From contig NZ_CP050313.1 of NCBI RefSeq assembly GCF_011765625.1, forward strand, positions 3,468,501-3,532,500: a stretch of 64,000 nt of DNA, in the 5' to 3' direction. A program made the position numbers and the translations under genes. How positions within the stretch are numbered: the stretch's first letter is position 1; every line of letters starts with the position of its first letter. Positions 49,201 through 58,104 of the stretch are shown in pieces. Source of the DNA: Shewanella aestuarii (GTDB lineage Bacteria > Pseudomonadota > Gammaproteobacteria > Enterobacterales > Shewanellaceae). The notes under the pieces are model-generated. The model saw only the letters and a program-made list of their open reading frames with translations, was not told the DNA's origin and made no database searches.

Positions 49201-50203
49201 CACCACCCAATATGAAGATCTCAACACGCTTTCTCGCCTAAAAGACTTTACTGAGAATGTAATGGCTGGTGGCGATATGGCCAAAGGGACATTCGGCTTA
49301 GATCAGTGGGATGAAATGGATGGACTTATTTCTGCAACAGGTAATAGCTTTACATCTGATGTAGCTTACGAGACTCGCCCTACTACGGTTGGCTTTGCTG
49401 GCGATTATACAGTTAGTTTCTGGCATTTATATAACCTAGAAGAAGGTTTTGATGGTGCGGTTGTAGAAGTAAGTGTCAACGGTGGCGACTGGGTAGATGT
49501 GACTGAAGTGGGTGGTATATTTGAAGGCGACGGTTATACCGATACCGGCCTTGAATACACAGAAGCAGCCATTGCAGATCGCGCTATGTTCTCTGGTGTG
49601 AACTACGGCATGGAAACAATTAACTTTGGTGAAACCTTAAATGGTAACCAAGTACAATTTAGATTCCGCGTGGCTACCGACTCTGCCGTTGTGCCTGATC
49701 CTGTATTTGGCTTCCCTGCAGGTTGGTATATTGATGACATTACCTTCACTAATACAGAAACCAGCATTTTCTCTGATGTTGTAGCAGGTGACACCTACGC
49801 TTGTGAAAACCGCTTACCAAGTGTGTCTATCATGGCAAATGCGGCTGAAGTTAATGAAGGTGAAGAAGTGATCTTTACCGCTACGGCAATTGATGCCAAT
49901 GCCGCTGATACCTTAACCTATACATGGGCACAAACCTCTGGCACAGCAGCAACATTAACGACAACAGATACCGCTGAATTAACCTTTACTGCGCCGTTAA
50001 TCGCATCTGGCTCTGAAACACTCGAGTTTACTTTAACAGTAAACGACGGCGTTGCAGATGTGGTCACATCAGTAGCTGTTACAGTAAGTGATATTCCTGC
50101 AGCAGTGGTTGAGCCGCCTAAAGCTAAATCATCAAGCGGTGGTTCTATGGGCTGGTTAGGTTTGTTATTACTACCAATTGCTGCGCTTCGTCGTCGCAAA
50201 TAA
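46253..50203 (+). CDS. Secreted M36 (fungalysin-like) metalloprotease with PA domain and GlyGly-CTERM
   Basis: 1316 residues. The signal peptide (about 1-31) ends LSA before DLTQ. An FTP-type propeptide follows to about 270. A PA domain interrupts the catalytic region (about residues 530-620, CEPAMNG...IIDRGACNFTAKVKHAQ). The zinc motif HEWGH is at 649-653, with the downstream Glu in MGEGFGDFHAL. After about residue 850 come beta-rich domains (including an Ig/cadherin-like stretch). The C-terminus is SSSGGSMGWLGLLLLPIAALRRRK-like, the GlyGly-CTERM sorting signal processed by rhombosortase. The GTG start follows AAGGAAGA. It would degrade extracellular protein. Confidence 0.9.
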   Translation: MKTKLSLAISAALLSGATLSTMSFSALSADLTQAPNYKSFDKAQLAKKYNSLENVATKSGMRNQFDAELGKTTFQWAGTNHAKPNLGAIKSDQKVAYAADFYLSKLTGFSSAKRGLTQAVLANTHDMGRGPIIAKYKQAIAGVEVFNREYNIMMDRELNLVASSGYFTSTNSDKSISAAFKDIDAAFGDASNSVSTAFKAMGGNKSAITIAPKSTKGQYETFAVTNTGTDKVLVGEPRAKKVFFEHKNKLVAAHYVEIETGSLDSQDSEYYSYVISAKTGEILFKNNLTSHAAEFDYRVYADADGKPWDSPHGNVMPAPEGSDVDAYLTAPYLDAPLVGLSHGPISTMDPWLADDATTTSGNNVNAYVDAVAPQGFTNGDYQAEITSANTFDYVYNVNEPEYSINNRKAAIVNLFYMNNYLHNDYYDHGFDEAAGNAQAFNYDRGGVEGDPLNVEVQDNSGFNNANMSTPADGASPRMQMYLWETTQAENGVDYGLTITSHADIGLLDVVQFASFGADVYDISGDLVRIDDGVAPVTNGCEPAMNGAELAGKIAIIDRGACNFTAKVKHAQDVGAIAVIIANNNDDGTPAPMGGADDTVTIPSMGINFSDGAAIYALLDANETVSIDMFKNDLTRKFKDSSWDNAIVAHEWGHYISNRLVGNGSGLSSNQARSMGEGFGDFHALLFGSDAADNLVVGNENYAGGYGDTTYVASFVTGIRAYPYSTNMDINPSTFAYVGANPQVHASGSVYAAMLWDAFIGLVNDERHTFDEAKSLMKDYLVAGYKMMPMAPTFTEGRDALLAAAYANDVEDYKVILGAFARRGMGLGAQSPSRFSTDHAGVVESYETELSAFSVTAHDMNANYEGLMSGYCSKDSIIDKGETGTVSFTIQNNGSEALSGLTGQVVVESDHDVTFANDGKVSFGELALFGTATSAPVEFTLNDAGTGDELVLKFVADEMDGVETAEYMLSTIVNVDFEERELTGTTQYEDLNTLSRLKDFTENVMAGGDMAKGTFGLDQWDEMDGLISATGNSFTSDVAYETRPTTVGFAGDYTVSFWHLYNLEEGFDGAVVEVSVNGGDWVDVTEVGGIFEGDGYTDTGLEYTEAAIADRAMFSGVNYGMETINFGETLNGNQVQFRFRVATDSAVVPDPVFGFPAGWYIDDITFTNTETSIFSDVVAGDTYACENRLPSVSIMANAAEVNEGEEVIFTATAIDANAADTLTYTWAQTSGTAATLTTTDTAELTFTAPLIASGSETLEFTLTVNDGVADVVTSVAVTVSDIPAAVVEPPKAKSSSGGSMGWLGLLLLPIAALRRRK

Positions 50204-50220
50204 GCGTTAATTAATACTCA

Positions 50221-50250
50221 AAAGCCACAACATCGTGTTGTGGCTTTTTT
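50221..50250 (+). terminator. Rho-independent terminator after the M36 protease gene
   Basis: 12-bp stem (AAAGCCACAACA and its complement) with loop TCG, followed by T-rich sequence. Confidence 0.92.
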
Positions 50251-50324
50251 ATAGGTTCATTGTGTGGACAAATTGGTCTTAGATTAACCTAGTATTGATA
50301 AAATTCAATATATTAAGTGCTCAC

Positions 50325-50885
50325 TTAAAACTCAGGCACATAAGCTTTACCGCTATAATCAATCTCTAATTCCACTGTACTAAAGCGCTTATCTTGAGCT
50401 AACCGTTTATACCACTGGTATAAATTAGCATCTAAAGATTTACTTTGGAGCCTAAAGGTTTGCTTAGCGATTTCATTAATAGAAAAATCACTGCTTAGCC
50501 ACTGAGGTTGACGGTCTGAAATCACCACAAAGCTGCTTTTTACCACACCCAAATTTTGCATCTGCACGTTGAACAGCGACTGACCAGCCTTAACGATAGG
50601 ACTACTACTAGTAAACTTTTGCTGATTAATTGCTAAAGAATAGGAAGATGATTTACCTTGCTGTACAGAGAGCTGCTGATTAGGCTTTACACGATTTAGT
50701 TTTTGCTTTGTGATAGCTTTATCTGAGGGTTCCTGCTGAGGTACATTTGCTAATGGAGCGATAGCATTGTACTTTTCAGACTCGGAGCTGACTTGATTGT
50801 TGAGATTGACAGGTGCTTTTTGAGAGCTTTCAACACTGCAGCCACCAATCGCAACGACTGATGCCAACATAAGTATTGTTTTCAT
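50325..50885 (-). CDS. Uncharacterised lipoprotein, 186 aa
   Basis: Signal peptide with a lipobox (VVAIGGC, Cys16). A Ser/Gln/Asn-rich, probably disordered stretch runs to about residue 70. A more ordered domain follows (about 80-186), ending in beta-like segments (STVELEIDYSGKAYVPEF). I do not recognise a family. It is convergent with the M36 gene and tandem with the PAS-GGDEF-EAL gene upstream on the same strand, 131 bases away. Confidence 0.7.
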   Translation of the reverse strand: MKTILMLASVVAIGGCSVESSQKAPVNLNNQVSSESEKYNAIAPLANVPQQEPSDKAITKQKLNRVKPNQQLSVQQGKSSSYSLAINQQKFTSSSPIVKAGQSLFNVQMQNLGVVKSSFVVISDRQPQWLSSDFSINEIAKQTFRLQSKSLDANLYQWYKRLAQDKRFSTVELEIDYSGKAYVPEF

Positions 50886-51016
50886 TATTTCCCTTAACTA
50901 TATCCATTCTCTGGCGTCATTTTACCTGCACCAAGCTAAAGTCACAAAGTTAAAGTAACAAAACGGTAACACCCTTCTTATTGTTTACTCCTAAAATCAA
51001 TCTATACAATGATCAA

Positions 51017-53235
51017 TTACGCTGTCCAAGTCGGATTAAGATGCCACTGCACAACCCAGGCAGGCAACTCATCAGCTGGCATTGGTCGCGCAATACCATA
51101 CCCCTGAACAATATGACAATTAAGTGACAATAGTTTATCACCATGAGCTTTAGTCTCTACACCTTCAGCTATCACTCCACGGTCAAAAATTTCAGCCAAA
51201 CCAATCACTGCTTTAACAATAGCAAGATCTGAGCTATCCACCAGCATATCTCGCACAAAGGTTTGATCAATTTTTAACAGTGCAGCTGGTAACCTCTTCA
51301 AATAAGTTAACGATGAATAACCAGTACCAAAGTCATCTAAAGAAAACTTTAATCCCATCTGTATACAAGCATTCATTAGATCGCTAATCCTACTAATATC
51401 CTCTAATGCGCTAGTTTCCAAAATCTCTAAATCAAGTAGCTCAGGCGCAATGGCAGGGTAAGTCGCTAAAGCGTCTGCTATATGCGCAATAAACTTATTA
51501 CCTTGTAACTGGCTGGCGCCAATATTAACACTGACAGGTATTGTTAACTCTTGCGCTTGCCAAATGCTCATCTGCTCAAGGACACTTTCAATGACCCATT
51601 CACCGAGAGTAATACTCATTTCATGCTCTTCAATAGTGGGTAAAAAAACGCTTGGTAGTAAAAGTCCTCGAGTAGGATGCTGCCAACGAATTAACGCTTC
51701 AGCACCGACTACGACACCAGTCTTTATATTTACTTTTGGCTGGTAATATAAAACAAATTCTTTGTTATCGATCGCATTTGCAATAGCCTCAAGGCTATCT
51801 CGTCTTGATTTTGCCGCCTCTGCAGAGTCAATATCAAAAAATTGGTAACAATGTTTCCCCTTATCTTTAGCTTGATACATAGCTTGATCAGCCTGTCTAA
51901 GCAGTAAATCTGGATCGGTGCCGTTTTGCGGATAAAGTGTTACTCCAATACTGGTTGAAGCCTGTAGTATTTCACCGTTGCAGATAATATCTTTAGCAGC
52001 TGCGATTAACATCCGCTCAAGCACCGGCTCACAATCACTTGCTTGATCAAAATCGCTTAATACAGCGACAAACTCATCACCACCAATCCGCGATAAAAAA
52101 TCACCTGCACGCAATGCAAGCTTAAGCTCTTTGGAAATAGAAATTAAGAATTGATCGCCAATACTGTGGCCATAGGTATCATTAATTGTTTTAAAGCCAT
52201 CTAAATCAAGATAGGCCAACGCCATTATTTTACCATGACGTTGGTTTTGTTTGATTGCCTGATTAAGCTTGTCAGCCAATAAAGCTCTATTAGGTAGGCC
52301 TGTTAACGAATCATGGTGAGCAATGTGCTCGAGTTGCTTTTGATGTGCCTTTTCTTTCGTGATATCTGTGAACATTGATATATAGTGAGTGATATTGCCA
52401 CTAGTATCTCGCAACGAGGTAACTGATTGCATTTGCGGATAAATATCACCATTTTTACGTCGGCTAAATATTTCAGCACGCCAATAACCATGGTCCTTTA
52501 GCGTTTTCCACTTATCCTCATAATAACTTGCAGTTTGACGACCTGATGTAAAAATCCTTGAGTTTTGACCGACAACTTCTTGTCGACTATAGCCGCTGAT
52601 CTTAGAAAAAGTATCGTTAACCTCTATGATATTACCGTCAACATCAGTGATCATGATCCCTTCCTGTGCTTGACTAAATACACTAGCCGCAAGCTTTAAT
52701 TTCACTTCAGCATTTTTGTATGCGGTAATATCTGTTAGTGCAGCAAGGCACTCCCTGTCATCGCTACTCATCGTACACTTCAGTTGAATGATATTGAGTT
52801 TATTCTTAGCGGATAGTTGTATCTCGCAAGCAGGCTGATAACTCCCTGCAAACGTTTTTGAAAGATAAGTATTGAATTGCGGCAAAGCGCTCTGGGTTAA
52901 ATATGCGGCTAACCTTTTGCCAATTAGTTTTGTTCTAGCCATCCCCAACATGGTAGCCGCAGTTAAATTAATTTGAGTAATCTCACCTTTACGGTTAAGA
53001 CTGCATAACCGACAGGTGCGAAGTCGTAAAGGGCTTGATAACTTGCTGATGATGATTCGGCTAAGTCTCTGGCTGCGATGAGCTCTTGTTGTTGCAACTC
53101 TAACTCTATTTGATGCACTTGCAATTCATGCAAAAGACGCTCTGATTGGGTGTTTGGCGCAGGTAAACTAAAGCCTTTTTTTTGCAAACGTAAAATGGCT
53201 TCTGCTTTTAGTGAGTTTTGCTTTTTAGACGCCAA
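51017..53235 (-). pseudogene. PAS-PAS-GGDEF-EAL c-di-GMP protein, split by a -1 frameshift
   Basis: Frame one (53235-52963) has a coiled N-terminus and the start of a PAS domain (DFAPVGYAVL). Frame two continues to 51017. One added base at 52993-52998 gives VLNRKGEITQINLTAATMLG and 739 residues. A second PAS follows (EGIMITDVDGNIIEVNDTF). The cyclase motif GGDEF is intact near residue 387, and the phosphodiesterase motif EALIRWQHP near 515 with DDFGTGYSSL. Both catalytic domains look competent, so the intact protein could make or break c-di-GMP. It starts 43 bases after the CheB-CheR gene on the same strand. No transmembrane segment is present. Confidence 0.85.
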
Positions 53236-53278
53236 ATTTTGTCCTTAGCAACAAGGCTATAATTGTAAAGCAAATGCC

Positions 53279-56200
53279 CTACTCATCTAATATTAGCAGG
53301 TTATTCAGCTTAGCTTGCACATTGTGAATTATTTGTTGCAACTCAAATTTTGATGCCTGAGATCCTTGCTCTAACATTTGCTTAATATCTGCTAAGGTTG
53401 AAATATTCTTTTTTTTATCGGTAATATTTTCCGTTACACACACAAACAACTCTTGTACTTCAGAATGCATTGAACAGACAAACCATTGCTTACTTTCTTC
53501 GACGTAATATTCAATTTTTTCAGATATCCCAGACTTTGCCACCCGTCCACACACAGCCATAAAGTCAGGGTTAGATTGTAAAATATTAGGAATAACAACA
53601 CTGCCATTTTTGCCGACTACACCATACAAGTTAGTGATCTCAACATATGCATTGTTAACTTCAAGGTAATTGAAATCTACCGCTTTACCATCTTTAAGTA
53701 TGATACGCTTATAGGCAACGGCATTAACTGAGTTTTCAAACAATAACCTAAAGCGAGACTCTGATTTAGTCATCGCAATATTGGCTTTTCTGTTTACCGT
53801 ATTATCACTAAAAGTAATCACTACACCATCAATCAAGCTTTCCTGCGTTCGATAGGGCATAATTCGCACAATGTACCAACGTCCATCATGAGTAGTCACT
53901 TCCTCTTCATGGAAAATCAAACTGCGCAAAACTTCATGGCAGTCGTTGACTAATTCAGGGTAAATTAGCGAGCTTACTAAGTCAGTAATAGGACGACCGA
54001 CATCACTAGAAATCAGTTTAAATATATTTAAAATTTCAGTGGTAAATCGCCGAACTTTAAGATTTTTATCTAAAAAAAGCGTCGCTATATTGGTGCTATT
54101 TAGCAGATTTTCCATATCATCACTGGCTTCTGAAAGTTCAGATACCTTAGTATTGAGCTCATGATTAACTGTTTGTAGCTCTTCATTCATCGACTGCATT
54201 TCTTCTTTAGAGGTGGTGAGCTCCTCATTAGTGCTTTGCAACTCTTCATTAGTACTTTTTAATTCTTCATTTGCTGATTTTAGGTTTTCTTGAATGAACT
54301 GCATTTCACTGGTGGTCATCCGCAGCTCTTCCCTTGCCAGCTGTAAAACTTGCTGTAACGTTTCAATTTCATCGTTATGTTTTTGCGAGGCATTCCTTTT
54401 ACGATTAATCTTGGCCGAAGCAAGCTGTACAGCTGAAATAGAAAAAATAACCAACACCATGCCACTTAATCCAGCAGGAGAAAGTACAGGTTGTACGCTC
54501 ACATCTACTTGCAGAGTCTCATCCAGAGTCCCAATTTCAATGTTTCTGAGCTCTAACTTTTTATTTTGCCGTAGCGCACGATAGAAGACTTCATTCAATG
54601 GCGCAGACAGCCCCTGCCGAGCCATCGCAAATAAATTGTGATTAACCTTACCAACCGCAGGTTCTAAATATTTTCCCGTTTTGCCACTAATATAAACAAT
54701 ATCAGCCTGCTTGGTGGTGAGTACGGCTGACGGCGCAAAATAGTCGTGTAATAAAGAATTGGCCAAATTTTCTAAGTTCAAAATGTGTGTATTCTCAGGT
54801 TTTACAGGGGCAAAGTTTTCTAAGGTAAGCTCATCTAACTTACTGGCTATAGCTTGGGTTGGAAAAGTCGTTAAATTAACTGGCTGCAGACTATTGCGCC
54901 GCTTATAAATTCGCTGCTTACCTTCTAGTGCTAGAAACAATTGATCGGCCTCACCAATTGTTTCTGACATTCCTAAAATCAAAAAACCAACAGAGTTCAA
55001 ACTATAATGAAATAAAGCGATGAGTTTTTGCTGTAGTTCGGCTTCGAGGTAAATAAACAAATTTCGACAGCTAATAAGATCAAGCTTGGTAAACGGCGGA
55101 TCCATTATTAAACTTTGTTGAGAAAAAATAACCTTTTGCCTCAAACTCTTACTTATTTTGTACCCTTCCTTTATCGGCACAAAATATCGTTCTAGTATCG
55201 TTGGCGAAACGTTCTCGGTAATACTATTTGGATAAATCGCTTTTCTTGCTTTTTTAACCGATTCATTATCAAGATCTGTGGCAAAAATTTGTAAATCAAA
55301 ATGCTGATGTGAATTAACTTTGCGAATCGCCTCCTGAAATACTATTGCTAGAGTGTAAGCCTCTTCGCCCGTTGAGCAAGCAGGAACCCATGCACGCAAT
55401 GTTCCACCATCAGGATATTGGGACAATAAAACAGATATCACTTCACTTTCTAATTTTTGCCAAACACATTTATCACGAAAGAAGTTAGTCACCCCAATTA
55501 ATACTTCACTAAACAACAAGTCAGTCTCTTGTGGATTGGCACGCAGATACCTTACATAGTCGGCGACTTTAGCAAGTTGATGTAACTCCATACGTCGTTC
55601 AATACGTCGAAGAATAGTGCTTTTTTTATAAAGAGAGAAATCATGACCTGTATTGGCACGCATCAGCGCTATCACTTTTTCAATCTCGCAGCACTCTTTT
55701 TTATGAGAGTCAATTGACTTAGCCGTTTGACCGGTCTTCTCAATATGAGCCATAATTTTATCAATTAATTCCTCCGCAGGGGCCTGAGCATCAACTTGGC
55801 CAGTATCTATTGCACTTATTGGCATCCCTTCATACTTTGCAGTATCAACACTTTGTACAAATACTGCCCCGCCTTGTTGCTTTATTTTAATCACCCCTAA
55901 ACTGCCATCTGACCCCATACCGGAAAGAATCACCCCAATTGAATGCTCCTTTTTATCAAGCGCCAAAGAGGCAAAAAAATCATCTATAGGTAAATGCAGC
56001 CCCTTAGTATCTATGCGAGGCAATAATAGTAATACATCATTTAAAATGGTTAAGTCATAAGCAGGTGGGATCACATAAACATGATTGGGTTTCACTGGCA
56101 AATGGTCAGTAATTTGCAGCACCTTTAGAGATGTTCCCCGCTGCAATAACTCACTCATCATATCTTTATGATTTGGATCTAAATGCTGCACGACAATAAA

Positions 56201-56371
56201 AGCCATCCCACAATCACCCGGAATGTTTGATAAAAACTGTTCCAGGGCTTCAAGCCCACCAGCAGAAGAACCAATACCGATAATAGGAAATACCTTATTT
56301 ACTGATGACATTTGGGTATAAACAGTTTTATCAACTTGTTCAGTAGAAGTCACATCGTTTGATTGTTTCAT
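53279..56371 (-). CDS. CheB-CheR fusion with coiled coil and PAS domains
   Basis: 1030 residues. The CheB methylesterase domain (about 28-215) has its triad: Ser in GIGSSAGGLEALE, His in VVQHLDPNHKDM, Asp in ILSGMGSDGSLG. The CheR methyltransferase domain (about 225-480) has VPACSTGEEAYTLAIVF, FATDLDNESV and DLISCRNLFIYLE. A long coiled coil (about 665-765) repeats ELKSTNEELQSTNEELTT-type heptads. Two PAS domains follow. There is no histidine kinase or receiver. Such fusions act as sensory regulators rather than standard chemoreceptor modifiers. It is followed by the PAS-GGDEF-EAL gene 43 bases downstream. Confidence 0.9.
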   Translation of the reverse strand: MKQSNDVTSTEQVDKTVYTQMSSVNKVFPIIGIGSSAGGLEALEQFLSNIPGDCGMAFIVVQHLDPNHKDMMSELLQRGTSLKVLQITDHLPVKPNHVYVIPPAYDLTILNDVLLLLPRIDTKGLHLPIDDFFASLALDKKEHSIGVILSGMGSDGSLGVIKIKQQGGAVFVQSVDTAKYEGMPISAIDTGQVDAQAPAEELIDKIMAHIEKTGQTAKSIDSHKKECCEIEKVIALMRANTGHDFSLYKKSTILRRIERRMELHQLAKVADYVRYLRANPQETDLLFSEVLIGVTNFFRDKCVWQKLESEVISVLLSQYPDGGTLRAWVPACSTGEEAYTLAIVFQEAIRKVNSHQHFDLQIFATDLDNESVKKARKAIYPNSITENVSPTILERYFVPIKEGYKISKSLRQKVIFSQQSLIMDPPFTKLDLISCRNLFIYLEAELQQKLIALFHYSLNSVGFLILGMSETIGEADQLFLALEGKQRIYKRRNSLQPVNLTTFPTQAIASKLDELTLENFAPVKPENTHILNLENLANSLLHDYFAPSAVLTTKQADIVYISGKTGKYLEPAVGKVNHNLFAMARQGLSAPLNEVFYRALRQNKKLELRNIEIGTLDETLQVDVSVQPVLSPAGLSGMVLVIFSISAVQLASAKINRKRNASQKHNDEIETLQQVLQLAREELRMTTSEMQFIQENLKSANEELKSTNEELQSTNEELTTSKEEMQSMNEELQTVNHELNTKVSELSEASDDMENLLNSTNIATLFLDKNLKVRRFTTEILNIFKLISSDVGRPITDLVSSLIYPELVNDCHEVLRSLIFHEEEVTTHDGRWYIVRIMPYRTQESLIDGVVITFSDNTVNRKANIAMTKSESRFRLLFENSVNAVAYKRIILKDGKAVDFNYLEVNNAYVEITNLYGVVGKNGSVVIPNILQSNPDFMAVCGRVAKSGISEKIEYYVEESKQWFVCSMHSEVQELFVCVTENITDKKKNISTLADIKQMLEQGSQASKFELQQIIHNVQAKLNNLLILDE

Positions 56372-56606
56372 TAAGTGAGCTGTATGTGTTTTAATGGAAG
56401 AGAATATAGATGATGCGCTCCATCAGCGCAAAACTCAATAAATTAAGGATTTTATTGAAATATAAAGTTTTTCTGAGTTAAAAATCATTTTAAACCCATC
56501 ATTTAAGGGTGTTCATTCAATCGAAGAGAGAATAGGTTAATCAATGAATGATTTAATTTAAACGACGATAAAAATCGTTATGATGGCTAAAATTTAGAGA
56601 CAAAAA

Positions 56607-56625
56607 AACCGACACTAAGTCGGTT
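56607..56625 (-). terminator. Rho-independent terminator of tRNA-Leu
   Basis: 7-bp stem (AACCGAC and its complement) with loop ACTAA. On the minus strand it is followed by TTTTTTT. It lies 22 bases past the tRNA 3' end. Confidence 0.88.
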
Positions 56626-56646
56626 ATTGTTCTCTCATAAGAGAGA

Positions 56647-56732
56647 TGGTACCAGTGGTCGGACTCGAACCGACACGCTTTTAAAGGCGGGGATTTTGAA
56701 TCCCCTGTGTATACCAATTTCACCACACTGGC
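56647..56732 (-). tRNA. tRNA-Leu (anticodon CAA)
   Basis: 86 nucleotides including encoded CCA. The acceptor GCCAGTG pairs with CACTGGT (first pair G-U). The anticodon loop TTCAAAA sits on stem GGGGA/TCCCC and gives CAA. The long variable arm (CGCCTTTAAAAGCG) and T arm GTCGGTTCGAGTCCGAC are typical of class II tRNA-Leu, with discriminator A. Confidence 0.96.
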
Positions 56733-56932
56733 ACTGCATACTTAAACGCTAAACTTGCAATTAAGTGAACGGAATTATACCCATGCAGATGACAATGGCA
56801 AGCCCTTTAACTCGTCTAAGTTAACAAAAACGAACAAGTGCTTAATTTAGCAACGACAAAGGTAAAATTAACGGGTAACGGCTACTTACATCACAACTAA
56901 ACTGACCATAGGATTACAAACTTTGCATGTTA

Positions 56933-56946
56933 TTGATCAAGATCAG
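56933..56946 (+). promoter_or_regulatory. FNR/EtrA-type box
   Basis: TTGATCAAGATCAG matches TTGAT-N4-ATCAA at nine of ten conserved positions. It lies 61 bases before the DUF3149 start codon, so it probably regulates that gene under oxygen limitation. CRP binding is a possible alternative because the two boxes are related. Confidence 0.7.
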
Positions 56947-57007
56947 TTTTATTAACCAATTTGAGCATTATGATAACTAGGTCTTCACAATTAACAAGGA
57001 TCGCATC

Positions 57008-57145
57008 ATGGCATTTTGGCTTGACTTAATGTTTGGAAACCCAATTGGATTACTTTCAATGATTGTAATTTTCTCTACTTTTGGCATTATTTCTTACATG
57101 ATGTGGATGTTTATTGTGAAGTCAGCTCCCACAAATAATGACTAA
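57008..57145 (+). CDS. DUF3149 small membrane protein, 45 aa
   Basis: A single hydrophobic helix (about residues 14-36, LLSMIVIFSTFGIISYMMW) after a short N-terminus MAFWLDLMFGNPIG, with a polar tail (KSAPTNND). This matches the DUF3149 pattern of tiny inner-membrane proteins. An AAGGA ribosome site lies nine bases before the ATG. It has its own FNR-type box and its own terminator, so it is an independent transcription unit despite its size. Function unknown; respiratory-complex accessory is an inference from the FNR box only. Confidence 0.85.
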   Translation: MAFWLDLMFGNPIGLLSMIVIFSTFGIISYMMWMFIVKSAPTNND

Positions 57146-57202
57146 CATTATTTAGGTTTCATCGTTATTTTTGTTTTTATCTTGCAAATATTATAAATTT
57201 TT

Positions 57203-57227
57203 GGGGCTAACATTTAGCCCCTTTTTT
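57203..57227 (+). terminator. Rho-independent terminator after the DUF3149 gene
   Basis: 8-bp stem (GGGGCTAA and its complement) with loop CAT, then TTTTTT. It lies about 60 bases past the stop. Confidence 0.92.
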
Positions 57228-57280
57228 ATGTACAGGTTTCTAAAACCGTCACTTTCAGCTTAAGCATCCTGTAGATTTAT

Positions 57281-57892
57281 CTATGCTGCATGTTTTCGTG
57301 GCTGCACCAAACCATTAATGAAATGCGGTCGGGTTTTTAATAAATACGTCAGCTCTTCTTGAGTTGGTTCGCCTGCTGGTAACCTGAGCACATCACGATT
57401 TAAATAAATTCGCGCTTGCATGGCTATCTTATATTCAGCTGTCGGCCCTTGAATAGCATAATGCCTTTCATTGCCTAGCTTCTCTAGAATATTAGTCGCC
57501 ACTAAACTTTTTACTGCTAGCTCATTTTGCGGTAAAGCCAAAATGGTGGCGCCTTGTAAAAAAAACTCCCTCAGTAAAGCGCGCTCAGCAGGATCAAGCA
57601 GTTTCACCTTAGCCTCAATGGTTTCCACTGCACGTTTTTGACGTAACTGTTGGATTAACTCATCAGCCACAAAACTCACTAACTGACTGAGAAAATAGGC
57701 AATCCCTATAATTAAACCCAAGCCAATAAAGTGATTATTCTGTCGCACAAAGTCAGCTAAGGCGATGTCGGTAAGTAAACTCACAGGGGCAAATAATAAT
57801 GTTACACATGCAACCACTAACCACAGCATGGCCCCCATAAAGGCTCGTTTGATATTGCTCCAATTAATCGCTTCTAATGTCATCTTTCTCAT
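57281..57892 (-). CDS. SieB-like (superinfection exclusion B family) membrane protein
   Basis: 203 residues with two N-terminal hydrophobic segments (about 17-38 and 54-76), then a cytosolic helical domain with a winged-helix-like region (LLDPAERALLREFFLQGA...LVATNILEKLG...). This plan matches proteins annotated as superinfection exclusion B. Phage SieB aborts heterologous phage growth at the membrane. No other phage gene surrounds it, so it is a chromosomal homologue. AGGTGA precedes the ATG at 57890-57892. Confidence 0.65.
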   Translation of the reverse strand: MRKMTLEAINWSNIKRAFMGAMLWLVVACVTLLFAPVSLLTDIALADFVRQNNHFIGLGLIIGIAYFLSQLVSFVADELIQQLRQKRAVETIEAKVKLLDPAERALLREFFLQGATILALPQNELAVKSLVATNILEKLGNERHYAIQGPTAEYKIAMQARIYLNRDVLRLPAGEPTQEELTYLLKTRPHFINGLVQPRKHAA

Positions 57893-58104
57893 ATCTCACC
57901 TGCAGTGTCAGAATTTTGAACTCCTAAACACTCAAAGCAAAAACAATGCCAATAAAATAATTCACTTAGATAAAATAATGAGGACTGGGCTCGCTATAAG
58001 ATGTTGGCTATTTATCTCACTTTTAGTTAACAATATTGAGTGGCATTTGCACTATTTATGCTCTAACTTAATGAGTAAGCAATTATAATAATTGAATAAA
58101 TGCC

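Noticed and set aside
56647-56732. tRNA-Leu as an integration site for a genomic island
   Set aside because: No duplicated tRNA 3' end, integrase or foreign-looking gene block was seen nearby.
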